Counted from the stretch's first letter, positions 17,650-26,626 are shown. The stretch is 50,532 nt of DNA from CAJOLV01 sp045631885 (GCA_045631885.1 JAZQVN010000004.1:1-50532); one strand, 5' to 3'. Notes: generated by a model from the letters alone, not told the origin. Numbers and translations: made by a program.

Positions 17650-18632
17650 CAATCAGAGAAGTGAGACATAACGCTTTTGAGAGATATAAGAAACACGCAG
17701 TAAATTCGTGGATTTTAGCTATTATCTGCGGTTTATTTATCGCGGCTTTACTTCTCGCTGGAATGTTAAGCGAAATCTTTTTGCTTATTATTGTCCCCTT
17801 TATCGCTCTTCCATTTTTATTCGCATGTATCGTTTCTCATTTTGGTTTACAAGCAAGAGATGAATTATCTGGAAAAGGTTTATTCAAATTATATGGTTTA
17901 TATTTCCAACAACCTTTCTTCCATTCATTTGGTGTTTTACGTTCATTCTTTAAAGCGATATTAATTGAATTAGTGACTAGCATCATTGTCAGCGGTATTT
18001 GTTATACCATTTATTCAAATAGCCCAACATTTATTGACTCAATAAATGAATTTATTACATTGTTTAGAACTAATGGTTTAACAACAGAAAATATGCAAGC
18101 TCTATTAGAGGCTAATGATGGAGAGTTATCTAACTTTGTTAATTTAACAAATGGTATATCTTTCTTAATTGCCTCTTTAGCGTTTATTGTCTTTATTTCT
18201 CGCGAAGCAATTACTATTTATACAAGATTAAGCTTAAGAAATATTCCTTTAGCTAATCAAATCGCTAGAGCGACATTAAAAGTTAATTATAAACATTTCA
18301 ATATGGCTTTCTTTGCTTTAAACTGGCCATTATTTATCTTAATTATTGTTGGCATGTTAGTAGGAATGTTAATCTCCATTTTTGGATTAAATAACTATAT
18401 TATTGCCCCTTCAGTTGGTTTATCCGTTGGAGTGGCTTTATCAACATTATATTTACCTTTCTATTTCGCTAATCTAGAAGCGATATTCGATTATCTAGCA
18501 ATCGATATAGAAACGTTAAATGATGAATATGTTAAAGAAGTGTTTATGAAGTACGGAGTTAACATTGAAGTGAAGGAAGAGAAGATAGAAGAAAATAAAA
18601 ACGATCCTTCTAACGAGGATCGTAATGAGTAA
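17646..18632 (+). CDS. Hypothetical polytopic membrane protein
   Basis: A 328-residue integral membrane protein with about six hydrophobic helices (residues roughly 20-45, 48-70, 100-125, 170-195, 225-250, 255-285) and a glutamate/lysine-rich cytoplasmic tail. No family motif is recognised. The ATG overlaps the stop of the preceding NERD-like gene (ATGA), so the two are translationally coupled and probably act together at the membrane. The last ~10 codons double as the terminator hairpin of the opposing tRNA-Gly gene. Confidence 0.65.
   Translation: MTIREVRHNAFERYKKHAVNSWILAIICGLFIAALLLAGMLSEIFLLIIVPFIALPFLFACIVSHFGLQARDELSGKGLFKLYGLYFQQPFFHSFGVLRSFFKAILIELVTSIIVSGICYTIYSNSPTFIDSINEFITLFRTNGLTTENMQALLEANDGELSNFVNLTNGISFLIASLAFIVFISREAITIYTRLSLRNIPLANQIARATLKVNYKHFNMAFFALNWPLFILIIVGMLVGMLISIFGLNNYIIAPSVGLSVGVALSTLYLPFYFANLEAIFDYLAIDIETLNDEYVKEVFMKYGVNIEVKEEKIEENKNDPSNEDRNE
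18594..18623 (-). terminator. Terminator of tRNA-Gly, embedded in the end of the opposite gene
   Basis: ACGATCC (18601-18607) and GGATCGT (18617-18623) form a hairpin; on the minus strand it is followed by a T-run (A-run at 18597-18600). It lies wholly inside the coding end of the membrane protein gene. Confidence 0.7.
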
Positions 18633-18633
18633 C

Positions 18634-18707
18634 TGGAGCAAGTGACGGGAATCGAACCCGCATATTAACCTTGGCAAGGTTACGTTCTACCACTGAACTA
18701 CACCTGC
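18634..18707 (-). tRNA. tRNA-Gly (anticodon GCC)
   Basis: On the minus strand: acceptor GCAGGTG/CACTTGC, anticodon stem TAACC/GGTTA with loop TTGCCAA giving GCC, T-arm GGGTTCGATTCCC, encoded CCA. A promoter with TTGCAA, 16 bp, TATAAT lies just upstream on the minus strand (18736-18763). Confidence 0.94.
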
Positions 18708-18797
18708 AATGAGATGCTTTTCTCAAAGCGCCATATTATTATAGCAAACTCGAGTTAAGTTGCAATATAGAAATTTAAAAAAGGAGAACAAAAGAAA

Positions 18798-20465
18798 ATG
18801 ATTACTAGTAAAGAGATAGCGGAACTAATCTTCCCTGACATTAATGAGACTATTGAAGATTTAGAAAAACGTTTTCCCAAAAGAGATTTACCTTCAGGAG
18901 CGGAAGTGACTAGATTTGCTCCAAGTCCAACGGGATTTTTACATACCGGTTCTTTATTTACCGCATTAGTTTGTCGTAAAGTCGCGACCCAAAGTGGTGG
19001 AGTTTTCTTCGTGAGATTAGAAGATACAGATACAAAAAGAGGTATTGAAGGATCTGGAGAACAATTATTAGAACAATTAAAGATATTTGATGTCTATCCA
19101 GATGAAGGCTATAAAGGTGACCATCAAGATGGTCAATATGGTCCATACATCCAATCTCAACGCGCGGATATCTATCGTACAGTTATCAAACAATTATTAA
19201 TTGAAGATAAAGCATATCCATGTTTCTGTTCTCAAGAAGAATTAGATGCAATTAGAGAAGAACAAGAAAAACAAAAACTCACTCCTGGATATTATGGTGA
19301 ATTCGCTAAATATCGTTTCATCGATAACGATGAAAGAGCGAGAAGAGTTAAAAATGGTGATCCTTATGTCATCAGATTTAAATCAAGTGGTAATCATTTA
19401 AATAAAATACAAGTTAACGATTTAGTGAGAGGCAGTTTTGAAATCGCGCAAAATGACCAAGACATCGTTATCTATAAGAGCGATGGTTTACCAACATATC
19501 ACTTCGCACATGCGTGTGACGACCACTTCATGAGAACCACAACGGTTATCCGTGGAGAAGAATGGATTCCATCTCTACCAATCCATATTGAATTATTTGA
19601 AACTCTTGGTTGGGAAGCGCCTAAATACGCTCACTTACCAGTCATTATGAAGCTAGATGAAAACGGTCATAAACGTAAATTATCTAAACGTTTAGATAGC
19701 GAGGCTGCGGTTAGCTATTTCATCGAAGATGGTTATCCTACTCAAGCGCTTATTATGTATTTAATGACAATCGCTAATTCCAACTTTGAAGAATGGATCT
19801 TCCAAGAACACTTTGAACATATGGAAAAGTTCACTTTCTCCTTTGATAAAATGTCTCTTGACGGAGCCTTATTTGATATGGGTAAACTCAACTTCTTCGC
19901 GAGAGAAATTTTAGGTAAGAAAACTAAAGAAGAAATCTTAGAAATGGCGAGAGAATACGCCCTGAATCATAATCCTCAATTATTAGAGTTAATAGACAGA
20001 GATCATAACTACTTTATGAGCATTATGAACATTGAAAGAGAAAAGGAAAATCCCCGCAAAGACTACGAGAAATTCTCAAATTTGCGTGAAATTATTGGTT
20101 TCTTCTATAACGATATTTATGAAGGAATTCTCTCAAATGGTTTAGAGTTTAATCCTAAATTTGATAAAGAAACAATTAGTGAAATTCTCCTTGCTTTAAA
20201 AGAAGGTTTATCACTCGAACTAGACGAGCAATCTTGGTTCAATAATATGAAAGAAATAGGCGGCCAACATAACTTCACTGGCGATAGAAAAGCCTATAAA
20301 GCAAACCCAGAATTATTTAAGGGCACAATCGGTGATGTCGCTGAGATTTTACGTATTAGTTTAACTGGTAAAAAGAACAGTCCAAACTTATACTACGTTA
20401 TGCAAATCTTAGGTAAGGCAGAATGTCACCGCAGAATCGATTTAGTTATTTCTAATTTGAAATAA
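18798..20465 (+). CDS. gltX: Glutamyl-tRNA synthetase
   Basis: Charges tRNA-Glu with glutamate. The class I signatures are present: the HIGH-type motif in APSPTGFLHTGS (residues 41-52) and the KMSKS-type motif KLSKR (294-298). With 555 residues it is longer than the common ~485. About 35 residues precede the HIGH region, and the anticodon-binding half is somewhat extended. The start has a good AAGGAG ribosome binding site. A tRNA-Glu gene lies 29 bp after the stop with its own promoter beginning inside the gltX end. Whether it is discriminating or also charges tRNA-Gln cannot be judged here. Confidence 0.95.
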   Translation: MITSKEIAELIFPDINETIEDLEKRFPKRDLPSGAEVTRFAPSPTGFLHTGSLFTALVCRKVATQSGGVFFVRLEDTDTKRGIEGSGEQLLEQLKIFDVYPDEGYKGDHQDGQYGPYIQSQRADIYRTVIKQLLIEDKAYPCFCSQEELDAIREEQEKQKLTPGYYGEFAKYRFIDNDERARRVKNGDPYVIRFKSSGNHLNKIQVNDLVRGSFEIAQNDQDIVIYKSDGLPTYHFAHACDDHFMRTTTVIRGEEWIPSLPIHIELFETLGWEAPKYAHLPVIMKLDENGHKRKLSKRLDSEAAVSYFIEDGYPTQALIMYLMTIANSNFEEWIFQEHFEHMEKFTFSFDKMSLDGALFDMGKLNFFAREILGKKTKEEILEMAREYALNHNPQLLELIDRDHNYFMSIMNIEREKENPRKDYEKFSNLREIIGFFYNDIYEGILSNGLEFNPKFDKETISEILLALKEGLSLELDEQSWFNNMKEIGGQHNFTGDRKAYKANPELFKGTIGDVAEILRISLTGKKNSPNLYYVMQILGKAECHRRIDLVISNLK

Positions 20466-20491
20466 AAATCAATGAGTGTATAATTACACTC
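20457..20491 (+). promoter_or_regulatory. tRNA-Glu promoter with palindrome over the -10 box
   Basis: TTGAAA (20457-20462), 16 bp, TATAAT (20479-20484). The -10 lies inside an inverted repeat GAGTGTA-TAAT-TACACTC (20474-20491), which could be an operator or a small hairpin. Confidence 0.6.
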
Positions 20492-20494
20492 GTT

Positions 20495-20571
20495 GGTCCT
20501 ATGGAGAAGCGGCTTAACTCAGTGCCCTCTCAAGGCACCATTCACGGGTTCGAATCCCGTTAGGATCACCA
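20495..20571 (+). tRNA. tRNA-Glu (anticodon CTC)
   Basis: Acceptor GGTCCTA/TAGGATC, anticodon stem GTGCC/GGCAC with loop CTCTCAA giving CTC, T-arm GGGTTCGAATCCC, encoded CCA. It is immediately downstream of gltX, whose product charges it. Confidence 0.93.
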
Positions 20572-20583
20572 ACTGTGAACTAG

Positions 20584-20616
20584 ACGACTTCTGAACCGTT
20601 GGAGGTCGTTTTATTT
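20584..20616 (+). terminator. Rho-independent terminator of tRNA-Glu
   Basis: ACGACTTC pairs with GAGGTCGT (one G-U pair), followed by TTTATTTT. Confidence 0.8.
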
Positions 20617-20630
20617 TGTAAATAAAAAAG

Positions 20631-21617
20631 TTATATCGTATTTTTATACCATTCATTTTCTATTTCTTGAGGTGTTTTGTTTGCTAGTGAAGAATGAATT
20701 CTTTTTTCGTTATACCAAGAAAAATATTTAGTTAAATAATCTTTAATAATTCTTGAATTTTCGTATTTATCAATATTTATATTGATTTCTTCCCTTCTTA
20801 GTAAAGAATAGAATCCTTCCATACAGGCATTATCTCTAGGATAACCAGGATATGAAAATGATTGCTTGACTCCAAGCATCTTTAGTGTATTCATAAATTT
20901 ATGGGATGTGAATTCGCAGCCCTGATCCGAGTGAAACATCAATCCAATAGGTTCGTTTCTTATTTCAAATGCATCTTTAAAAGTGTTAACTGCTAAGTTC
21001 TCACTTATTTTGTGTGATAATCTCCAAGCGATAACTTTCCTAGAAAATAGATCAAGAATCACACATAGATAAAATTTCACCCCATTGATATTTATTTCTA
21101 AAAAATCACTAACCCAGACCTTATTTGGTTCTTCTTGATTGAATTGTCTCGCTAGTAGATTTCTATAGTACTTTCTTCTTTCCTTTACAGTAGTGGGAGT
21201 CGGTCTTTTCATCACATTATTTTTAACAAGATTATTCTTTTTCATTAATGTAGAAATCTTTCTAACAGAGGTAACTATATTTTTTCTTTTTAATACAGCA
21301 TATATTTTCTCAACTCCATAACGCTTACCTGATTCTTCAAAGATTTCTTTAATCTCTTTAGTTAACATTTCATCATTTACTTCATAAGTTGTTTTTTCTA
21401 CCTTATTGTTTAAGAAGTTATAATATGTTCCTTTATTCAAGCCAATAACTCTACATACCTCATAAAAGTTATAATCTCTGTGATTTTCTAAAAATATCTT
21501 TGTTGCATTTTCTTTTTCTTTAACTGAAGCATTAATACCAATTCCAATATTTTCCCAGATAAATACCTTCCGTTTTAGTTTTATATTTTCTTCTAAAAGC
21601 TGCGATTTTTTAATCAT
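20631..21617 (-). CDS. Orphan IS3-family (IS150-like) transposase, OrfB type
   Basis: A DDE integrase-fold transposase of 328 residues when started at 21617, where GGTGG precedes the ATG; an upstream in-frame start at 21653 lacks a site. An N-terminal HTH_21-like segment (VCRVIGLNKGTYYNFL) is followed by the catalytic core with Asp in WVSDFLE, Asp in MFHSDQGCEFTS and Glu in DNACMEGFYSLL. All three catalytic residues are intact. IS3 elements normally have an orfA upstream and a -1 frameshift; none is present, and I see no convincing terminal inverted repeats. It is best read as a solitary OrfB or a remnant, sitting at the left border of the accessory region next to a tRNA-Glu gene. Confidence 0.85.
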   Translation of the reverse strand: MIKKSQLLEENIKLKRKVFIWENIGIGINASVKEKENATKIFLENHRDYNFYEVCRVIGLNKGTYYNFLNNKVEKTTYEVNDEMLTKEIKEIFEESGKRYGVEKIYAVLKRKNIVTSVRKISTLMKKNNLVKNNVMKRPTPTTVKERRKYYRNLLARQFNQEEPNKVWVSDFLEININGVKFYLCVILDLFSRKVIAWRLSHKISENLAVNTFKDAFEIRNEPIGLMFHSDQGCEFTSHKFMNTLKMLGVKQSFSYPGYPRDNACMEGFYSLLRREEININIDKYENSRIIKDYLTKYFSWYNEKRIHSSLANKTPQEIENEWYKNTI

Positions 21618-21720
21618 TTTTTCTTCCACCTTAAAATAAAGTATCAATAACAATTAACCGAAGTAACAATAAGTAACAATTATTTCTACAAAAATCAGTT
21701 ACAATATAGTTGGTCGAATT

Positions 21721-22566
21721 ATGGAGTTCAAAGATAAACTTAAAAAACTTAGAATTGAAGCGGGCCTATCTCAAGAGGCTTTAGCAGACGCTATTCACGT
21801 TTCTAGAAGCGCAATTGCTAAATATAAAAATGGTGGTGGTAAACCAAGCGAAGAAACACTGAAGCTAATTGCTGATTATTTTAAGGTTGACATTTCTTAT
21901 CTAAAAGATGGCGAGGATGACGAAACATTTAAGAAAACAAAGAGACCAATTGTTGGTTTAATTCTTTCTATAACATGTGGTGTTATCTTTGTTATTGCCG
22001 CTACAGTTGCTTCCATCTTCTATAATAAGATGAAATTATCGGTTTCCTTTTCTGATTCCTTAAAAGCAATGGGACTTTTAGTTTTAATTATTGTTTCTTT
22101 AATTCTTGTTGGTATAACATCTTTAGCTGGATATTTATTGATGACCATCAAAACAGGCAAAAAGAAGCTGATACCAACGTTAGTATCAACAATTCCTTTA
22201 GTAGTTGCTCTTATCATAGGTATTACTGGTATTGTTACTACAAGAATTCAATATGAAGACTATAAAACATTCACAAAAGAAAAATGGATGAATGCATACA
22301 ATAATCACGATTATCGTGGATTACTCATTTATTCTTTTTTAGATAAATATGATATTAGTGGCTATAGTCTTCAAGAAACAAAAGATTTACTTGGCACTCC
22401 AGATCAAACTGATGAAATAACACTTTTATCAAATCCACCTCAATATGGTGGTGTTATATACATTTACGATTTGGGATATTATAAAGACTATATGGATCCT
22501 ACGACATTTGAGATTACATTCAATCAACATAACAATGTTGTTTCTTATGAAGTGGTTCCACATTAA
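21721..22566 (+). CDS. XRE-family regulator with membrane helices and a C-terminal domain
   Basis: The N-terminal ~65 residues are a Cro/cI-type helix-turn-helix (AGLSQEALADAIHVSRSAIA). Three hydrophobic helices follow at about 79-101, 115-142 and 153-177, then an ~100-residue extracytoplasmic domain that includes 'GYSLQETKDLLGTPDQ' and ends in a beta hairpin, reminiscent of the BamE/SmpA fold. A membrane-bound transcription factor sensing an envelope signal is a reasonable inference. It is divergent from the IS3 transposase. The region ahead carries two GTAACAAT repeats and an inverted GTTAC, possibly its own operator, and a TACAAT box at 21700-21705. Confidence 0.8.
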   Translation: MEFKDKLKKLRIEAGLSQEALADAIHVSRSAIAKYKNGGGKPSEETLKLIADYFKVDISYLKDGEDDETFKKTKRPIVGLILSITCGVIFVIAATVASIFYNKMKLSVSFSDSLKAMGLLVLIIVSLILVGITSLAGYLLMTIKTGKKKLIPTLVSTIPLVVALIIGITGIVTTRIQYEDYKTFTKEKWMNAYNNHDYRGLLIYSFLDKYDISGYSLQETKDLLGTPDQTDEITLLSNPPQYGGVIYIYDLGYYKDYMDPTTFEITFNQHNNVVSYEVVPH

Positions 22567-22725
22567 CACTTATTCAAGTAGATGATCCCTGCAGTCATCG
22601 AAAAAAGAGCCTCCGCTTCAATTCCAATAACGTATCAGAAGCAATCTCAATGAGTTTCATTAAATTTGATAGAAACTTACATACGTTAGAGCAAAAAGAA
22701 ACTAACTAGATTTAAATAGAGCGAA

Positions 22726-22802
22726 AAAAGTGGTATTGTTGTAGTGACAAACTTTTTTGGAGGCCTAAAATGTGGTATTATTGGGCTGACAAAAGGACAC
22801 AC
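22726..22802. repeat. Intergenic repeat R2, copy 1
   Basis: About 75 bp sharing 'TGTAGTGACAAACTTTTTTG', 'GCCT.AAA' and 'GTGGTATTAT' with 26687-26767 at roughly 80% identity by eye. The two copies flank a block with a PH-like protein, TetR and a surface protein gene. Confidence 0.7.
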
Positions 22803-22805
22803 TGA
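22770..22805 (+). CDS. Possible leader peptide, 11 codons (MWYYWADKRTH)
   Basis: The ATG has GGAGG six bases upstream, an ideal ribosome binding site. The peptide is rich in Trp and Tyr (two of each in residues 2-5) and its stop is directly followed by a terminator hairpin at 22811-22861. That is the layout of a transcription attenuator. The second repeat copy at 26.7 kb has lost the ATG. Whether it is translated, and which gene it would control, is unknown; the next gene downstream is the membrane protein at 23027. Confidence 0.35.
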   Translation: MWYYWADKRTH

Positions 22806-22806
22806 A

Positions 22807-22868
22807 AAATACTCGCTACCAAAATTACTGGTTTACCAGAAAAAAACGGGAAAAAGCGAGTTTTTTTG
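22807..22868 (+). terminator. Terminator hairpin
   Basis: ACTCGCT (22811-22817) pairs with AGCGAGT (22855-22861) and is followed by seven T. An inner CTGG-TTTA-CCAG hairpin lies in the loop. Confidence 0.75.
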
Positions 22869-23026
22869 TTGTCTTTGACATTTGATTTTAAGTGGGAAAT
22901 GTGGGAATAAATGATTTTCCAATGCAATGGAATGGCGATAATGTTGGTATTAGGAAAAAGGCAACTTCGAACGCGTGCGGGGAAACTCGCTACGTTTTAA
23001 CAAGTCGATTGTGATAGTATAAATGC

Positions 23027-23518
23027 ATGGATGATTGTAATTTCTATATTAGAGAAAAGAAGAAGTGGGTATTTGCTATTATTCCGCTACTAATCATTTT
23101 CGCATGTGTCCTAACTGTTTGGATTATATTTTTTCCTCGCGACGGGCAACGGATGGTAATTTATATTTTCGGCATTGTAATATGGTCCATCGCTGTTTTA
23201 ATGGGCGTTCTTTCTATTTTAGAAACTTATTTTAAATACTTTTCCTTAAAAGACGAAAAACTAACATATTGTAATGGCTATTTTAAAAAGAAGACCATTA
23301 ATTTAAAAGATGTTTCTAAAGTAGTTATTATTGATAGAGGAATGATGAAACCATATAACATTCATAATATTATTGCATATAAGGTAACGTTTATAGGAAA
23401 AGAAAGTACTCTTCTTTGGTTTTACGATGTCACAGGCTCTTATGTTGTTTTTAATCAAAAACTTAAAGACGCTTTGTCGCACCACCGAATATCTGTTGAA
23501 AATAAAACGCTTTCATAA
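23027..23518 (+). CDS. Hypothetical membrane protein, PH-like domain
   Basis: A 163-residue protein with two N-terminal membrane helices (about 12-33 and 43-66) and a cytoplasmic domain of roughly 90 residues. The alternating 'YFSLKDEKLTYCNGYFKKKT' and 'INLKDVSKVVI' pattern is that of bacterial PH-like (bPH) domains fused to two helices. The function is unknown. A TATAAA box ends seven bases before the ATG and no ribosome binding site is seen, so it may be leaderless. Confidence 0.55.
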   Translation: MDDCNFYIREKKKWVFAIIPLLIIFACVLTVWIIFFPRDGQRMVIYIFGIVIWSIAVLMGVLSILETYFKYFSLKDEKLTYCNGYFKKKTINLKDVSKVVIIDRGMMKPYNIHNIIAYKVTFIGKESTLLWFYDVTGSYVVFNQKLKDALSHHRISVENKTLS

Positions 23519-23862
23519 TTTAATACAATTCCGTACGGATAAAGTAGTGGTACTACTCATAAAGTATGTGGGAATTTACTGAAAACAACTAAAAATGATT
23601 AAAACGAGGCAAAAACATGTGGGAATCGCTTTTTTATGTGGGAATTACACAACTTCAAAAGCATCACATTTTACTTGAAAACTCCCACATCAGTTTCTTG
23701 AATAATCAAGGTTTACAAACTGAGCCTTTATATATAGGATTTCAATATAAAATTATGATTAAATCATAATAAAACGCCATTCTTAAATTGTATTGAAAGT
23801 CCATAATTAGAGAGATTTGAAACATAAATTGACATCCTAAATAACTAGAATTACAATCAAAA
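23519..23862. other. Gene-free stretch with short palindromes and TGTGGGAA repeats
   Basis: No gene is apparent. It contains TGTGGGAAT three times (near 23568, 23617 and 23636), an inverted CTCCCACA near 23693, and palindromes TCCGTACGGA (about 23530), AGTAG..CTACT (about 23545) and TTATGATTAAATCATAA (about 23753). It could be decayed DNA or protein-binding sites. Confidence 0.5.
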
Positions 23863-23934
23863 AGTAGCGTATATCGTACCGCTTGCCTCACCAACTTAGT
23901 TAAATAGGATTGATACAATGTGCCAGTCTTTTTT
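23863..23934 (+). repeat. Cassette-boundary repeat, copy A
   Basis: Core 'CCAACTTAGTTAAATAGG' then the terminator arm ATTGATAC-AAT-GTGCCAGTCT and T-run; the 5' part (GTAGCG..TATCGTA) is diverged. The last codons and stop of the minus-strand tetR gene lie inside this repeat. Confidence 0.8.
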
Positions 23935-24520
23935 CTTGCTCAACTTTTGTAATTGCTGTAACAGCCTTAGCTAATAGTCGACATACTTTTCTCATATCTT
24001 CTTTCACTTTTTTCTTACTCTTCTTATTCTTTAACTGTTCAGAGTAATATAAGCATGTTTCAAATAATCCTTCAAAACAGAAGATGGACATATAATCAGC
24101 TGGAACATCATAACCACCCATCTTAATTAATTCGGACATATATCTATTATAGTTATCGTATAGAGCATTTTTAAATATCTCAAGAGGAAAGGTTTCGCCT
24201 TTATAGATTAGATTCTGAATTTGATTGTAATGTTTTGCCACCCAATCAAAAGTAATAATTAAAGATTGATATTCAATTTCTTCTAAGTCAGTCTCTTTTC
24301 TTAATATCTTGCTATATTCGATGACATATTCAGTATTGATTAAATTAATAGATGCAATTGCTAATAAAGCGTCCTTATCTTTATAGTTACGATAAAAGGT
24401 CATCTTTGTTTTATTAGTTAAGGCACAGATCTCGTTAACAGTAATATCATGATAGTTCTTCTCTTCTAATAATTTGAATAATGCCTTTTCGAATTCTTCT
24501 TTAGTTCTACTATTTTTCAT
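23900..24520 (-). CDS. TetR-family transcriptional regulator
   Basis: A 206-residue regulator. The N-terminal helix-turn-helix is clear (ITVNEICALTNKTKMTFYRN), followed by a helical ligand-binding half that ends in a lysine-rich stretch. The ATG at 24520 is chosen; a TTG eight codons upstream is possible. It is divergent from the surface protein gene, and an imperfect 10-bp inverted repeat sits between them, so it probably controls that gene and itself. Its final residues (HCINPI) and stop codon are encoded by the boundary repeat, which suggests the natural C-terminus was replaced when the repeat came to lie there. Confidence 0.85.
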   Translation of the reverse strand: MKNSRTKEEFEKALFKLLEEKNYHDITVNEICALTNKTKMTFYRNYKDKDALLAIASINLINTEYVIEYSKILRKETDLEEIEYQSLIITFDWVAKHYNQIQNLIYKGETFPLEIFKNALYDNYNRYMSELIKMGGYDVPADYMSIFCFEGLFETCLYYSEQLKNKKSKKKVKEDMRKVCRLLAKAVTAITKVEQEKRLAHCINPI

Positions 24521-24565
24521 ATTTATAAAGTCGTTCCTTTTCAATTAATTAATTATAAAGCAAAA

Positions 24566-24594
24566 ATGTTACTTTGAATATCTGAAAGTATCAT
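24566..24594. promoter_or_regulatory. Probable TetR operator
   Basis: ATGTTACTTT (24566-24575) and AAAGTATCAT (24585-24594) form an inverted repeat with one mismatch and a 9-bp centre, in the divergent region between tetR and the surface protein gene. Confidence 0.6.
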
Positions 24595-24679
24595 TTTGAA
24601 TGGTTTTTATTGAAAATGTATATTTGAGGAATTACTTTTAAGTAAGTGATTATTCACATATTTAAGAAAGGAAATAATA

Positions 24680-26607
24680 ATGAAAAAAGATTAGTATTAA
24701 CGGCGTCTACTCTTTTGGCTGTAGGATTAATTGCAGGCCTTCTAAATAATCAAGGCAATACTGTTAGAGTAGAAGCAACTGAACATGTTGATGTTACAAT
24801 CGCAAAAACAAAAGGCGCGAGTTATTCATATTATGGAAATTACAATGTTTGTTTTGCAGATGGAACCGGAGATAAGGAATTTTGGTTTAAGGTTGCAAAT
24901 GATGATGAAATATATGAAAATCACCATTTAACGCCAAATAAGGTTTATGCCTTAGCTAATATGAGTGCAAGTAATAGTTACGCAACAATTAGTGGCGAAA
25001 AGTTTGATTATGTCTCTGCATCTTTAAAACTATATTCCGATGAAAATGATTTCATTGGTTATGAGGGAGAGGTCGAACTAACAAATGGTGTGTCCTATTC
25101 CCTCCATGAAGCTGATCCAATGAGTGGGGAAATGGTTATTGACGAATATAAAGATCAATATGGAATGATTGCTTTAAATGATGCAGAAACTGGTTCTAGG
25201 TTTAATTTCGTCATTAGTAATATTGAAGATGGGGTGACATATACTCTTTCCGATTTAATTAGTTCTAAGTATTGCTATATCGGACAAAGATATTGGAATT
25301 ATAAAGATGCGACTTTTAAAAGAACTACTGATGAAAAAGGATTGATCCATGTTGTAGCCACAGTTTTAACTGAACATGGAGACTCATTATCTTTGAAATA
25401 CAATGAACCAGAGCCTGTTGCTGTTACAGGAGTTTCATTAAATAAATCATCGACAACGATTAAATATGGAGGAAATGAAACATTAATTGCAACTGTTTCT
25501 CCTGAAGATGCTGATAACAAGAAAGTCTCTTGGTCTAGTAGTGATGAAAGTGTTGCTACTGTTGATAATGATGGAAAAGTAACTGCTGTTAGTGTTGGTA
25601 GTGCAGTAATCACAGCAACAACTGAAGATGGTGAGTTTAAAGCTACTTGTGCTGTCACTATCAGTGAATCTGCAGTAAGTGTTACAAATAGAATCAACGC
25701 TTTACCAACTCCAGAGAATGTTACCTTGGACGATAAAGATGCTATTGAAGCAGCAAGAAAGGCTTATGATTCTCTTGATGCTGACGAAAAAGCGCTTGTT
25801 ACAACAGAAACACTTAAAAAATTAACTGATGATGAAGCAGCATATGCTGACCTTGAAGCTGTCAATAATGCTGTTAATATTATCAATGCTCTTCCAGAAC
25901 CAGCAGCAGTGACTATTAATGACAAAAATGCTATTCAACAAGCTAGAGCTGTCTATGATGCTTTAACTGCCGATCAAAAAGCCAAAGTATCTGCTGAAAT
26001 TCTTAAGAAATTAACTGATGATGAAGCTGCTTTGACTAAAGAAGAAGCTGACACAGCCGCAGCTAATGCTGTTATTGAAAAAATCAACGCTCTACCTCAA
26101 CCAAATGCTGTAACAATTAACGATGGAGAAGCTATTCAACAAGCTAGAGCAGCATATAATGCTTTAACTGCTGATCAAAAAGCCAAAGTGCCTGCTGAAG
26201 TGCTTACAAAATTAACTGATGATGAAACAGCCTATGCTAAAGTAGTCGCAGATACAGAAGCTGCTAATGCTGTTATTGAAAAAATCAACGCCCTTCCAAA
26301 TGCTAGCGATGTAACTAAAAATGATAAAGAAGCTATTGAAGCCGCTAGAGCTGCTTATGAAGCATTAACCGAAGATCAAAAAGCTAAAATTAGTAATGAT
26401 GTCCTTCAATTATTAGTGAAAGATGAAAATGCGCTTAATTCCATTTCCTCTGGACTTCCAGCTGGAGCAATCGTGGGAATCGTTATTGGATCTATATTTG
26501 GTTTCTTGCTTATTGCTTGCGGTGTTCTCTTCTTGCTTAATAAGAAAGGCATTATAAATATTCCATTCTTAAACAAGAAACGCAAAAAGGATGAATCTAA
26601 CAATTAA
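24680..26607 (+). CDS. Surface protein with BIg2 domain and helical repeats; frameshifted behind its start codon
   Basis: The ATG at 24680 has a perfect ribosome binding site (AAAGGAAATAATA) but reads Met-Lys-Lys-Asp-stop. If the run of six A after the ATG (24683-24688) had seven, the frame would continue as MKKRLVLTASTLLAVGL, a normal signal peptide, for 642 residues. As read, only a poorly placed GTG at 24646 could start the long frame. The body has a beta-rich N-terminal region, one BIg2 domain (about 240-325), four ~58-residue helical repeats (INALP...A.YDALTADQKAKV) and a C-terminal membrane helix with a lysine-rich tail. There is no LPXTG. It may be phase-variable, a recent pseudogene, or a sequencing error. 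Confidence 0.7.
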
Positions 26608-26626
26608 TTAAAAACAAATTCAAATA

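Larger units (their letters stand above)
22567..23026. other. 460-bp intergenic region with repeat copy, tiny ORF and terminator
   Basis: Holds one copy of a ~75-bp repeat (22726-22802; the second copy is at 26687-26767), an 11-codon ORF with a strong ribosome binding site (22770-22805), a terminator hairpin (22807-22868) and TGTGGGAA motifs at about 22893-22907. A TATAAA box just before the next ATG (23027) suggests that gene is leaderless. Nothing else is evident. Confidence 0.6.

Noticed and set aside
20474..20491. GAGTGTA/TACACTC hairpin as gltX terminator
   Set aside because: No T-run follows, and the -10 box of the tRNA-Glu promoter lies within it, so a promoter element is more likely.
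20617..21720. A complete IS3 element with terminal inverted repeats
   Set aside because: No orfA and no convincing inverted ends or target duplication were found around the transposase gene.
23560..23710. CRISPR-like array from TGTGGGAAT repeats
   Set aside because: The repeats are only 8-9 bp, irregularly spaced and in mixed orientation, and no cas gene is present.
24646..24679. GTG at 24646 as the real start of the surface protein
   Set aside because: No ribosome binding site at proper distance, and the first residues (IIHIFKKGNNNE) spoil the signal peptide; the ATG at 24680 with a one-base deletion explains the sequence better.
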